From Cupriavidus necator (GTDB lineage: Bacteria; Pseudomonadota; Gammaproteobacteria; Burkholderiales; Burkholderiaceae): a stretch of DNA of 64,000 bases. Each line of letters opens with the position of its first letter. Within the stretch, counting starts at the first letter, position 1. Shown here piece after piece: positions 43,045 through 52,868 of the stretch. The notes beneath the pieces are model-generated. The model was not told the origin of the DNA and searched no databases. It saw only the letters and a list, made by a program, of their open reading frames with translations. Where the stretch lies: NCBI RefSeq assembly GCF_013141915.1, contig NZ_SROX01000001.1, forward strand, positions 62,001 to 126,000. The letters are read 5' to 3'. The translations under genes were made by a program, and so were the position numbers.

Positions 43045-44268
43045 ATGGCGAACCGGCAAGACCTGCCGCTGGCAGGCATACGCGTGGCGGAGTTCGGGCA
43101 GTTCATCGCGGCGCCGGGCGCGGCCATGATGCTGGCCGACCTGGGCGCGGACGTGGTCAAGGTGGAAGCCCTGCGCGGCGACAGCGCGCGGCGCTTTGAC
43201 GGCACCAGCCCGCAGAGCCCGATGTTCCTGGCGTACAACCGCGGCAAGCGCGGCATCGCGCTGGACCTGCGCACGCCCGCCGGGCTGGATGCCGCGCGGC
43301 GGCTGGCACTGGCCAGCGACGTGGTGCTGCACAACACCCGCGCCGGCGTGATGGAAACGCTGGGGCTGGACGCCGCCACGTTGCGCGCGGCGCGCCCCGG
43401 CCTGATCCACGCCTCCATCAGCGGCTTCGGCACGCGCGGGCCTTCGCGCACACGGCCGGGGCTGGACATTGCCGCGCAGGCCGAGAGCGGCATGATGTCG
43501 GTGACCGGCGAGGCCGGCGGGCAGCCGCTCAAGGCTGGCTTCGCGCTGATCGACGCGGCCACCGCGCTGGCTGCCGGCAACGCCATCCTGGCCGCGCTGT
43601 TCCGGCGCGAGCGCACTGGCGCCGGCGAGACCATCGAGACCTCGCTGCTGTCGGTGGGCGTGCAGCTGCAGGCCCAGCTGTGGGCCGAGTACCAGTGCTC
43701 CGGCGCGCTGCCGGTGCGCAGCGGCAACAGCCAGCCCAAGGCCGCGCCGGCCGCCGACGTGATCGCGGTGGCGGACGGCCATATCGTGCTGTCGGCCTAT
43801 CTGGACGAGCACTGGACGCGCCTGTGCGAGGCCATCGGCCAGCCGGCGCTGGCGCACGACGCGCGCTTTGCCAGCAACGCATTGCGGGTGTGCAACCGCG
43901 CCGCGCTGCTGGCGATCCTGCACGACGCGCTGCGCCACCTGAGCGGCGATGCCGCGCGCGCGCTGCTGGAACGCCACCAGGTGGTGGTGGGCGTGGTGCG
44001 CGACTACCACCAGGTCGGCGCCAGCGCCGACGTGCGCGCCAGCGGCATCCTGCGGCCGGTTGACGACGGCGAGGGCGGCCAGGTTGAACTGCCCGGGCTG
44101 CCGTTCACCATGGACAGCCTGCCCGCGGGCGGCATGCCGGCGGTGCCGCGGCTCGGCCAGCATACGGCCGAGGTGCTGGCCGAACTGGGCTACACCACGG
44201 CAGAGATCGGCGCCATGGCCCATGCGCGCGCGATCGGCGTGGAAGCAGCGCAGCGGGAGGCGGCATGA
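43045..44268 (+). CDS. CoA transferase family III (CaiB/BaiF type)
   Basis: 407 residues. Family III start LPLAGIRVAEFGQFIAAPGAAMMLADLGADVVKVE, with the catalytic Asp expected in the SGFGTRGPSRTRPGLDIAAQAESG block. Moves CoA between a donor acyl-CoA and a carboxylic acid, so it would activate the pathway substrate. First gene of a six-gene plus-strand set; stop overlaps the next start. Confidence 0.88.
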   Translation: MANRQDLPLAGIRVAEFGQFIAAPGAAMMLADLGADVVKVEALRGDSARRFDGTSPQSPMFLAYNRGKRGIALDLRTPAGLDAARRLALASDVVLHNTRAGVMETLGLDAATLRAARPGLIHASISGFGTRGPSRTRPGLDIAAQAESGMMSVTGEAGGQPLKAGFALIDAATALAAGNAILAALFRRERTGAGETIETSLLSVGVQLQAQLWAEYQCSGALPVRSGNSQPKAAPAADVIAVADGHIVLSAYLDEHWTRLCEAIGQPALAHDARFASNALRVCNRAALLAILHDALRHLSGDAARALLERHQVVVGVVRDYHQVGASADVRASGILRPVDDGEGGQVELPGLPFTMDSLPAGGMPAVPRLGQHTAEVLAELGYTTAEIGAMAHARAIGVEAAQREAA

Positions 44269-44951
44269 GCGCGCCACAGTTGCCCGTGCTGCTGCAGCGC
44301 CACGCCGGCTGGGCCGAACTGGTGCTGAACCGCCCGGCGCGCCGCAATGCCATCGACATGGCGCTGGCGCGCGCGCTGGGGGACGCCATCGAGACCCTGG
44401 CCGCCGACGACAGCGTGCGCGCGGTGCTGCTGCGCGGCGCCGATGGCGGCTTCTGTTCCGGCCTGGACCTGCAGGCGCTGCAAGCCGAAGCGGGCGGGCT
44501 GGCGGCGTTTGCGCCGGTGTGGGAGCGCGTGCACCAGGGCCTGCGGCACAGCCGCAAGGCCTGGGTGGTGGCGCTCGAGCGCCATGCCATCAATGGCGGC
44601 GCGGCGCTGGCGCTGGCCGGCGACCTGCTGGTGTGCGGCGCCGGGGCCTTCCTGCAGATCGGCGAGATCCGCCTGGGCATGGCCGCGCCGCGCAATGCCG
44701 AATGGCTGGCGCTGCGCCACCCGGAAGCCGTGGCCGCGCGGCTGTGCCTGCTGGGCGACCGCGTGCCCGCGCCGGAACTGTTGCGCCTGGGCATTGCCAC
44801 CGAACTGGTCGACGACACCGCGGTGCTGGACCGCGCGCGCGGGCTGGCCGCCACCATCGGCGGCTTTCCGGCCGAAGGTGTGGCCGCGATCAAGGGCGGC
44901 ATGCGCGCCGCCACCACGCGCATGGCCTCCGCGCGCGACTCCACTCTTTAA
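44265..44951 (+). CDS. Enoyl-CoA hydratase/isomerase-family protein, atypical
   Basis: 228 residues, short for the crotonase family (about 257). Oxyanion-hole segments DGGFCSGLDLQAL and HAINGGAALALAGD are intact. Glu in LQIGEIRLG matches the first catalytic Glu, but the position of the second (Glu164 of rat hydratase) appears to be Arg in AARLCLLGDRV. It may be an isomerase, hydrolase or a specialised lyase. Overlaps the CoA transferase gene by 4 bp. Confidence 0.8.
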   Translation: MSAPQLPVLLQRHAGWAELVLNRPARRNAIDMALARALGDAIETLAADDSVRAVLLRGADGGFCSGLDLQALQAEAGGLAAFAPVWERVHQGLRHSRKAWVVALERHAINGGAALALAGDLLVCGAGAFLQIGEIRLGMAAPRNAEWLALRHPEAVAARLCLLGDRVPAPELLRLGIATELVDDTAVLDRARGLAATIGGFPAEGVAAIKGGMRAATTRMASARDSTL

Positions 44952-44963
44952 AGGCAAGGCGCC

Positions 44964-46187
<1,224 letters not shown>

Positions 46188-46230
46188 TGCCCGCGACTGT
46201 CGCCGCAACCCTGGACAAGGAAAGGAACAC

Positions 46231-47376
46231 ATGAGCGATGCAACGGACGATCGCCGCATGCTGCGGGACAGCGTGCGGCGCTATGTCGAGCGCGGCTACG
46301 GCTTCGACCAGCGCCGCGCGGCGCTGGCCGAGCCGGAAGGCTTCTCGCGCAGGCACTGGCAGGCGTTTGCCGAGATGGGCTGGCTTGCGGTGGGTTTGCC
46401 GGAAGCCTGCGGCGGCCTGGGCGATGCCATGGACCAGGCGCTGCTGGCCGAGGAACTGGGCCGCGCCCAGCCCGCCGAGCCGTGGCTGGCCAATGCCGCG
46501 CTGTGCGCGCCGCTGCTGGCTGGCTGCGGCGATCCGGTCCACGCCGCCAGCGCGGCGGCGATGGCCGGGGGCGGCGCCATGCTGGCGCTGGCCGCATGGG
46601 AAACGCAGGGGCGCTATGACGCCTTCGATGTCAGCACCAGCGCGCATGCGCATGAGGCGGGGCAGTGGGCGCTGGACGGGCGCAAGACGCTGGTGCTGGG
46701 CGGCGGCAGCGCCAACCTGCTGCTGGTGCTGGCGCGCACCAGCGGCCAGCGCCGCGACCGCCATGGCCTGACCCTGTTCGCGGTGCCGGCCGCCACGCGC
46801 GGCGTGAGCATCGATGCCCTGCCCACCTACGACGGCCGCCAGACCGCCAGCGTGACGCTGCGCCGCGCCATCGTGCCGGACCGCGCGCGCATCGGCGCGG
46901 TCGACGGTGCATGGCCGCTGCTGGAAGCCGCCATCGACCACGCCACCGTGATGGCCTGCGCCGAGGCCGTCGGCACCATGTCGCGCGCCTTCGACCTGAC
47001 CCGCGACTACCTGGCGGCACGCGAGCAATTCGGCCGGCCGCTGACCGCCAGCCAGGTGATCCGGCACCGGCTGGTGGACCTGTATGTCAGCGTCGAGCAG
47101 GCCCGTGCCATTACCGAAGCCGCGGCCGCGGCGCTGCAGGGCGAGCCGGTGGCGCGCATGCGCGCGGTGTCGCACGCCAAGGCCTTTGTCTCGGACGCCG
47201 GGCGCGCGCTGGGCGAGGACGTGGTGCAGCTGCACGGCGCCGTGGGCATGACCGACGAGGTCGAAGTCGGCCACTGCTACAAGCGCCTGGCGGCGCATGC
47301 CAACCTGTTCGGCGATGCCGACTGGCACTACGAGCGGCTCGCGGCACTCGATCACGCGGCGCAGGCGCAAGCCTGA
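46231..47376 (+). CDS. Acyl-CoA dehydrogenase (second of pair)
   Basis: 381 residues. Acyl-CoA dehydrogenase fold: N-terminal domain with GLPEACGGLGDAMDQALLAEELG, middle domain VLGGGSANLLLVLARTS, C-terminal domain with REQFGRPLTASQVIRHRLVDLY and VQLHGAVGMTDEVEVG. Flavin contacts are less conserved than in its partner, a common asymmetry in such pairs. Start at 46231 (AAGGAA before ATG). Confidence 0.86.
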   Translation: MSDATDDRRMLRDSVRRYVERGYGFDQRRAALAEPEGFSRRHWQAFAEMGWLAVGLPEACGGLGDAMDQALLAEELGRAQPAEPWLANAALCAPLLAGCGDPVHAASAAAMAGGGAMLALAAWETQGRYDAFDVSTSAHAHEAGQWALDGRKTLVLGGGSANLLLVLARTSGQRRDRHGLTLFAVPAATRGVSIDALPTYDGRQTASVTLRRAIVPDRARIGAVDGAWPLLEAAIDHATVMACAEAVGTMSRAFDLTRDYLAAREQFGRPLTASQVIRHRLVDLYVSVEQARAITEAAAAALQGEPVARMRAVSHAKAFVSDAGRALGEDVVQLHGAVGMTDEVEVGHCYKRLAAHANLFGDADWHYERLAALDHAAQAQA

Positions 47377-47473
47377 GCCGGTTCAGCGCGGGCGCCCTGA
47401 CAGCCGGCGCCCAGATGACAAGCCGGCAACGTACCGGCATGCGCGGCCAATGCGCCGCAACGGAGACAGCAAT

Positions 47474-48478
47474 ATGAGCAGCCAGCACACTGGCGCCCGC
47501 AGGGCGCGTGCCACGCGCACGGCCCTGGCCGCGGCGCTGACCCTGGCGGGCGCCGCCAGCGCGCACGCCGAGGCACCATACCCCAGCAAGCCCATCCGCA
47601 TGGTGCTGCCATCGGGCGCAGGCACCGTGACCGACCAGACCGCGCGGCTGGTGGCCGAGCGCCTGACCGCCGCCCTCAGGCAGCCGGTGGTGATCGACAA
47701 CCGGCACGGCGCCAACGGCATCATCGCCAACGAGACCGTGGCCCGCGCCGCGCCCGACGGCTACACGCTGCTGTTCACCTATGCCGCGACCATGACGGTG
47801 AACCCGTGGACCACGCCGTCGCTGCCGTATGACCCGGTCAAGGACTTCACGCCGATCGCGCGTCCCAGCCAGCCCGGCGGCAACCTGCTGGCGGTCAGCG
47901 CCAGCGTGCCGGTGCACAACCTGCAGGAACTGATTGCCTATGCCAAGGCCAGCAAGACGGAACTGGCCTACTGCTCGTGGGGCGTCGGCTCCGGCGGCCA
48001 CCTGGCGATGGAATACCTGAAGGCCAAGGCCGGCATCCACCTGCGCCATATCCCGTACAAGACCGCCACCCAGTGCAGCAACGACCTGGCCGCCGGCCAC
48101 GTCACCATCGGCATTACCGATGCCATCTCTTCGGTGCCGCACCTGAAGTCCGGCCGCATCCGCGGCATTGCGGTGTCCGGCCCGGAGCGCCTGCTGACCG
48201 CCCCGGACGTGCCCACCATGTCGCAGCAGGGCGTGCCGTTCCAGCAGGCCAGCTGGGTTGCGATCTTCGGGCCCAAGGGCGTGCCCGCGCCGATCGTCAA
48301 CCGGCTCAATGCCGAGGTCAACCGCATCCTGCAGACGCCGGCCGATCGCGAGAAATTCGCCGCCATGAACCTGCAGCCGGCGGCGCCGTCGAGCCCGGCC
48401 GACCTGGGCAAGCTGGTCAGCGCCGACCTTGCCGCATGGGGCGAGGTGGTGAAGGTCGCGGGGCTGCAGGCGAAGTAG
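47474..48478 (+). CDS. Bug/TctC-family periplasmic solute-binding protein
   Basis: 334 residues, signal peptide ending SAHAE (about residue 33). Bug motifs: YPSKPIRMVLPSGAGTVTD, VIDNRHGANGIIAN, CSWGVGSGGHLAMEYLK, HIPYKT. Two Cys (ELAYCSWG and TQCSND) are unusual. In the operon of two acyl-CoA dehydrogenases and a porin, so it should bind the carboxylate fed to that pathway. Confidence 0.88.
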   Translation: MSSQHTGARRARATRTALAAALTLAGAASAHAEAPYPSKPIRMVLPSGAGTVTDQTARLVAERLTAALRQPVVIDNRHGANGIIANETVARAAPDGYTLLFTYAATMTVNPWTTPSLPYDPVKDFTPIARPSQPGGNLLAVSASVPVHNLQELIAYAKASKTELAYCSWGVGSGGHLAMEYLKAKAGIHLRHIPYKTATQCSNDLAAGHVTIGITDAISSVPHLKSGRIRGIAVSGPERLLTAPDVPTMSQQGVPFQQASWVAIFGPKGVPAPIVNRLNAEVNRILQTPADREKFAAMNLQPAAPSSPADLGKLVSADLAAWGEVVKVAGLQAK

Positions 48479-48515
48479 GGCGGGTCCACAACAACGAAAA
48501 CGGGAGACAGAGCGC

Positions 48516-49559
48516 GTGAAGGCAAGACAGTGGATGGTGATGGGCGCGGCGCTGGCCGCGGGCAATGCCGCGGCGGGGACGATGCAGTTGTTCGGCGTGG
48601 TCGACGCCTCGATCGAATACGCCAAGGGCTCGGACAGCGTGGTGCGCATGCGCGAAGGCCAACAGGCCGCGTCGCGGTGGGGCATCCGCGGCATCGAAGA
48701 CCTCGGCGGCGGGCTCAAGGCCAACTTCCTGGTCGAGTCGGGTTTCAATATCGACACCGGCACGGAGTTCTTCGGCAACAACCGGCTGTTCGGGCGGCAG
48801 GCCTACCTGGGCCTGTCGGGCAGCTGGGGCGAGTTCCGGCTGGGGCGGCAGTACACGCCATCGTTCTATGCGCTGCTGCGGCTGGACCCGTTCCTGCTCA
48901 ATGGCGCGGTGTCGCCGTTCAACCTGCTCAGCGCGACGGCTTCGCAGGGCACGGGACATGTGGCCTATGGCGCGCGCTTCGACAACGCGGTGCAGTACTT
49001 CTCGCCCAAGTGGGGCGGCTTTGCCTTCGGCGCGGCGGTGGCGCCGGGCGAGGTGCCGGGGTCGACGCGCTCGGGACTGAACTTCGGCATGAACGCGACC
49101 TGGGAAGCGGGCAACGCCTACGCCTTCTACAGCTACCAGGGCATGTATTCGGGGGCCAGCGTGCCGGTGGAGCCGACGCTGACATCGAACCATTTCGTCG
49201 GCGGGTCCTACCGCTTCAAGCCGGTGGAGATCGGCCTGCTGTTCAGCGCGGCCAGCAGCGACCGGCCCGAGACCCGCTCGGCCCGCCACTACGGCGTGAC
49301 CTTCAGCTGGGCCGTGACGCAGCACGACACCGTCAAGGCGGTCGCGCTCAAGCGGCAGATCCTCGGCGGCGGCCAGCGGCCGCTGGCGCTGACGCTGGGC
49401 TGGGACCACGACCTAAGCAAGCGCACCACCGCTTACCTGCGCGCGGTGCTGGTGCACAACAGCGCCGGCGGCAGCGTCAGCAACAACAGCATCGTGATCG
49501 ATCCAGGCAGCGGAGATGATGCGAAGTCGGTGAGCGTGGGGTTGCGGCATCGGTTTTGA
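48516..49559 (+). CDS. Outer-membrane porin (Burkholderiales type)
   Basis: 347 residues from a GTG start with GGGAGA upstream. Signal peptide ends AAAG (about residue 21). Trimeric 16-strand porin pattern: GTMQLFGVVDASIEYAKG start, SRWGIRGIEDLGGGLKANFLVESG, FGRQAYLGLSG-WGEFRLGRQYT, and C-terminal aromatic VGLRHRF. Last gene of the acyl-CoA operon; lets the pathway substrate cross the outer membrane. Confidence 0.92.
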   Translation: MKARQWMVMGAALAAGNAAAGTMQLFGVVDASIEYAKGSDSVVRMREGQQAASRWGIRGIEDLGGGLKANFLVESGFNIDTGTEFFGNNRLFGRQAYLGLSGSWGEFRLGRQYTPSFYALLRLDPFLLNGAVSPFNLLSATASQGTGHVAYGARFDNAVQYFSPKWGGFAFGAAVAPGEVPGSTRSGLNFGMNATWEAGNAYAFYSYQGMYSGASVPVEPTLTSNHFVGGSYRFKPVEIGLLFSAASSDRPETRSARHYGVTFSWAVTQHDTVKAVALKRQILGGGQRPLALTLGWDHDLSKRTTAYLRAVLVHNSAGGSVSNNSIVIDPGSGDDAKSVSVGLRHRF

Positions 49560-49608
49560 AGCGCAGGGGGGACGATAAACTCGGCCAGTGCTGCCGCCCC
49601 TTGCATTC

Positions 49609-49640
49609 GCTCCCCTCGCGCGCGCGCGGGAGAGGGGAGC
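49609..49640. terminator. Bidirectional hairpin between porin and SRPBCC genes
   Basis: Arms GCTCCCCTC (49609-49617) and GAGGGGAGC (49632-49640) round a GC-repeat loop, in the 108-bp gap between convergent genes. The sequence style (CTCCCCTC-GCGCGC-GAGGGG) is common after Burkholderiaceae genes. Confidence 0.65.
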
Positions 49641-49667
49641 ACACCGGCAGCATGCAGAGACCCCAGC

Positions 49668-50153
49668 CTACTTCAACTGCTGCGCAAATTCCTCCAGCTG
49701 CGTCATGCAGATCCCCCAGCCCTCGTAGAACCCCATCTCCTCATGCTGCTTGCGCGTGGCCTCGTCCGGATGCATCACGCGCGCAATGTAGCGGGTGCCA
49801 TCGCCCTCATCGGCCATGGTGATGACCGCGGTCATCGACAGCCACGGCGTGGCGGGCCGATAGCCGGCGAGCAGCGCCGAGGTGGAGACAATCTTCTCCA
49901 TCGGCACGATCTCGAGGAAACAACCCGGGTTGTCGCTGGTGCCGCCGTCGGGGCCCTGCATGAAGGTATGGAAGGCGCCGCCGGGGCGCATGTCGAAGGC
50001 ACGGACCTCGGTGGTCCAGGGCTTGGGGCACCACCATTGCTTGAGCAGTTGCGGATCGCTCCAGGCGCGCCACACCTTGGCGCGCGGCGCCTTGAGCAGG
50101 CGCGAGATGACCAGGTCCTGGCTTTCCGGGCTGGCGGCGTTTTCATTCGTCAT
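49668..50153 (-). CDS. SRPBCC/AHSA1-domain protein
   Basis: 161 residues. Hydrophobic-ligand-binding START-like fold of the AHSA1 type (ISRLLKAPRAKVWRAWSDPQLLKQWWCPKPW; SDNPGCFLEIVPMEKIV; HEEMGFYEGWGICMTQLEEF). Such proteins are usually paired with an ArsR regulator, as here; role unknown. Overlaps the ArsR gene by 11 bp. Confidence 0.88.
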   Translation of the reverse strand: MTNENAASPESQDLVISRLLKAPRAKVWRAWSDPQLLKQWWCPKPWTTEVRAFDMRPGGAFHTFMQGPDGGTSDNPGCFLEIVPMEKIVSTSALLAGYRPATPWLSMTAVITMADEGDGTRYIARVMHPDEATRKQHEEMGFYEGWGICMTQLEEFAQQLK

Positions 50154-50499
50154 CTGACGGTTCCTCTTGGTGAAGTGCTTCGACAAAAGCCGCCAGGCGG
50201 TCGGTACGGGCCTCCCACACGGCGCGTTGGTCGGCCAGCCATTGCTGCGCGTCGGACAGCGGTTGCGGCACCAGTTCGCAGGTGCGCACGCGCCCGCTCT
50301 TGCGCGAACGAATCAGCCCGCTGCGCTCCAGCACCTGCAGGTGCTTCATGAACGAGGGCAGCGCCATCGCGAACGGTGCCGCCAGCGCGGAAACCGTTTC
50401 CGGCCCGCGGCCGAGCGCGCTGACGATGGCGCGGCGGGTCGGGTCCGCCAGCGCGTAGAACACGCCGGACAGCGGGGAAAGATCGACAGCCTGGGACAC
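50143..50499 (-). CDS. ArsR-family repressor
   Basis: 118 residues from GTG 50499; GTG 50529 would add ten residues but would leave almost no leader after the -10 box. Winged helix VFYALADPTRRAIVSAL...FAMALPSFMKHLQVLERSGLIRSRKSGRVR. No metal-binding Cys pair. Operates with the SRPBCC gene that follows; an inverted repeat at its promoter suggests autoregulation. Confidence 0.85.
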   Translation of the reverse strand: MSQAVDLSPLSGVFYALADPTRRAIVSALGRGPETVSALAAPFAMALPSFMKHLQVLERSGLIRSRKSGRVRTCELVPQPLSDAQQWLADQRAVWEARTDRLAAFVEALHQEEPSDDE

Positions 50500-50521
50500 G
50501 CCTGCAAACTCGGCACAATGG

Positions 50522-50564
50522 TTAGCCACGCAGCTAAGTATAGGGAGGCGCCCCGAACTTGCAA
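50522..50564 (-). promoter_or_regulatory. arsR promoter with operator
   Basis: Minus strand: -35 TTGCAA (50559-50564), 16 bp, -10 TATACT (50537-50542). The start region is covered by an inverted repeat with arms TTAGC and GCTAA, 6-bp spacer (50522-50537), placed for repression by the encoded ArsR protein. Confidence 0.6.
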
Positions 50565-50624
50565 GGGCAAAATGCACGACGCCCCGGGCATGCCGGGGCG
50601 TCGCGGGAGACCAGCAGGGCGGGT

Positions 50625-51281
50625 CTACTGCTGCCGCACGTAGGCGGCGAGGGCCTTGATTTCCTCCGCCTTCAACCCGGCAAACGGCGGCATCGGCACC
50701 GCGCCCCACTTGCCGCTGCTGCCGCCGCGGATGCTGGCTTCCAGCCTGGCCTGCGCCTGCGGGTCGCCCTTGTAGCGCGCCGCAACCTCGTGATACGCCG
50801 GGCCCACGACCTTCTGCGTCACGCTGTGGCAGCTCAGGCAGGCGTTCTTTGCCAGCAGCCCCTGCACGTCGACCGCGGTGGGGGCGGGCGCCGCCGCGGC
50901 TTCGGAGGCAGCGGGCTTGCCAGCCTTCTGTGCGATCGCCACGATCTCCGGATCCTTCGCCTTGGCCGAGCCATAGGCCACGGCAAGATAGGCGCCCAGT
51001 TGCTCGACCTCGGCATCGTCGATCGGCGCGCCGTAGGCCTGCTGCATCTTCTTCATCTCGGCGGTCCACTGCGTCAGGCTCAGGCCGGGCGGCTGGTACG
51101 AGACGTAGTCGGCCGAATGGCAGATCGCGCATTTCTGCATGGCGATGCCGTAGCCCGGCAGCTTCGCCGGCTTGAGCTTGACGTTCTCCGCCGGCAGCTT
51201 GATGTCCTGTGGCGCGGCACCGGCGTGGCCGGCACCAAGCATGGCGAGCGCCAGCAGCGCGGGGGCGATGATTGTTTTCAT
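50625..51281 (-). CDS. sorB: Sulfite dehydrogenase cytochrome subunit (SorB-like)
   Basis: 218 residues with signal peptide ending AGAAP (about residue 24) and two heme sites, CAICH and CLSCH. The second half (residues 140-218) is a class I cytochrome with likely Met ligand in AVPMPPF. It lies 10 bp after the molybdenum subunit gene, so it is the electron acceptor of SorA. SorB is monoheme in Starkeya; a diheme partner as here is a variant. Confidence 0.85.
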   Translation of the reverse strand: MKTIIAPALLALAMLGAGHAGAAPQDIKLPAENVKLKPAKLPGYGIAMQKCAICHSADYVSYQPPGLSLTQWTAEMKKMQQAYGAPIDDAEVEQLGAYLAVAYGSAKAKDPEIVAIAQKAGKPAASEAAAAPAPTAVDVQGLLAKNACLSCHSVTQKVVGPAYHEVAARYKGDPQAQARLEASIRGGSSGKWGAVPMPPFAGLKAEEIKALAAYVRQQ

Positions 51282-51291
51282 GGCGCGTTCC

Positions 51292-52563
51292 TCAGGCGAT
51301 GGTGACCGGCGTGGCTTCGATGACATTGCGGCGATAGCCGGCGGGGTTCCAGTTGGCCTTGGCCGGCTGGGTCTCGCCGTTATTGCTGGTCGCGCGCACC
51401 ATCAGCACCGCCGGGCCCTTGCGGGCGAACTTCACCGGCAAGTGCCACGCGCGGAACGAAAAGCGGCCCAGGTCTTCGCCGAGCTGCGCGGCCAGCCAGT
51501 TCTGCCCGCCATCGACGGAAACCTCGACCGTGCGGATGCCGGAGCCGCCGTCGAAGGCCATGCCCTTGAGCTCGACGGCGCGGCCGGCCGGCAGCCTGCC
51601 GCCGCTCTCGACACTGGTGATGAAGCTGCGCACGGCCAGCGTCGAGATCGGCCGCGTCTTGGCCGCGGGCGTACCGGGGGCCACGCACTGGCAATCGTTG
51701 TCGGGCACGCGGTAGCCTTTGGTCATGAAGAACGCGTCATGGCCCTCGAACGGATGGTCAAGCACCTCGATCTCGGACAGGTGCTTGACCCAGTAGGTGC
51801 CGAAGTAACCCGGCACCACCAGCTTGAGCGGATAGCCGTTGAGCAGCGGCAGGTCTGCACCGTTCATGCCCCAGGCCAGCAGCGGCTCGCCGTTCATCGC
51901 GTGGGCGATATCGAGCGACTTGCGGAAGTCCGGCGTGCTCGGCAACACCGGCGTATCGAGCCCGTTGAACGTGACCACCTTGGCGCCGGCCTTGACGCCC
52001 GCATGCTCCAGCACCTTGCGCAGCGGCACGCCGGTCCAGCGCGCATTGCCCATCGCGCCGTTGGCCAGCTGCGCGCCGAACACGCGCGGCTCGGAGAAGC
52101 CGCGGCTGTTGCCGGAGCACTGGTTTACCGCGACCACGTCGACCGGTTGCGCCAGCCGCTTCAGTTCATCGAGCGACAGCTGCAGCGGCTTGTTGACGTG
52201 ACCGGCGACGCTCAGGCGGAAGGTGGCCAGATCCACCGACAGTGGAATGTTGGCCAGGTGGTAGCGCACGAAGAAGGCGTCGTTGGCGGTGATCGGCCCC
52301 TCGTTGAAGGCCGGGAACGGCGTCTCCAGGTGCGGCGGGCGGGTGCTGACGCGCACCAGCGGGCGCTTGCCCGGATAGCGCACCAGCGGGCGCGGCCCGT
52401 CGGCCAGCGTAACGCCGTCGGTCGCGCGCGCCGCTTGCGCGGCCAACGCGCCGAGTGGCGACGCGCCGAGCGCGAGCAGGCCCGCGCCCTGCACCAGGCG
52501 GCGCCGGGCGGGTTGCGGCCGGGCAGGGTCGGCAGATTGCGCCGGACGGTTCTTGTCTCGCAT
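51292..52563 (-). CDS. sorA: Sulfite:cytochrome c oxidoreductase, molybdenum subunit (SorA)
   Basis: 423 residues. Twin-arginine signal (ARRRLVQGAGLLALG). Sulfite oxidase fold: molybdopterin domain with the Mo-ligand Cys149 in VNQCSGNSRG, the GYPLKLVVPGYFGTYWVKHL segment, and a C-terminal Ig-like dimer domain (GMAFDGGSGIRTVEVSVDGGQNW). Oxidises sulfite to sulfate in the periplasm. AAGGAG precedes ATG 52563. Confidence 0.92.
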   Translation of the reverse strand: MRDKNRPAQSADPARPQPARRRLVQGAGLLALGASPLGALAAQAARATDGVTLADGPRPLVRYPGKRPLVRVSTRPPHLETPFPAFNEGPITANDAFFVRYHLANIPLSVDLATFRLSVAGHVNKPLQLSLDELKRLAQPVDVVAVNQCSGNSRGFSEPRVFGAQLANGAMGNARWTGVPLRKVLEHAGVKAGAKVVTFNGLDTPVLPSTPDFRKSLDIAHAMNGEPLLAWGMNGADLPLLNGYPLKLVVPGYFGTYWVKHLSEIEVLDHPFEGHDAFFMTKGYRVPDNDCQCVAPGTPAAKTRPISTLAVRSFITSVESGGRLPAGRAVELKGMAFDGGSGIRTVEVSVDGGQNWLAAQLGEDLGRFSFRAWHLPVKFARKGPAVLMVRATSNNGETQPAKANWNPAGYRRNVIEATPVTIA

Positions 52564-52868
52564 GAGGGCGTCTCCTTCGGGGGGGCGTGTTGTGGCGCGC
52601 AAGGCGCTGTGGCGAGTACTTTGACGCCGGCGTATCAACTTGTGAAACGGGTTTTGCCGCTAGTCTTTATCGATTAATTCGATATAGGGGAAGACCACGG
52701 GGTGGCGGCGGTGTAAACCCCTTGCATCGCTAATGCCCTTTCCCTAAACTTACCAAAACGTTTTTGTTAGCGGAAATCGATAGTATCTGAGGCGAATTGC
52801 GCACAGACGCGTCCGGGAGCCAAGGCCTACCGGCATTACGCCCGACACACCAAACGAGGAGCAAAAGC
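52564..52868. promoter_or_regulatory. sorA / nucleobase permease control region
   Basis: 305 bp without a gene. Plus strand: -35 TTGCAT (52722-52727), 17 bp, -10 TAAACT (52745-52750), then a LacI-type operator ACCAAAACGTTTTTGT (52752-52767; perfect core AAAACGTTTT, one symmetric mismatch) over the start site. Toward sorA: a palindrome ATCGA-TTAAT-TCGAT (52669-52683) of unknown function; no clear sorA promoter seen. Confidence 0.65.
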
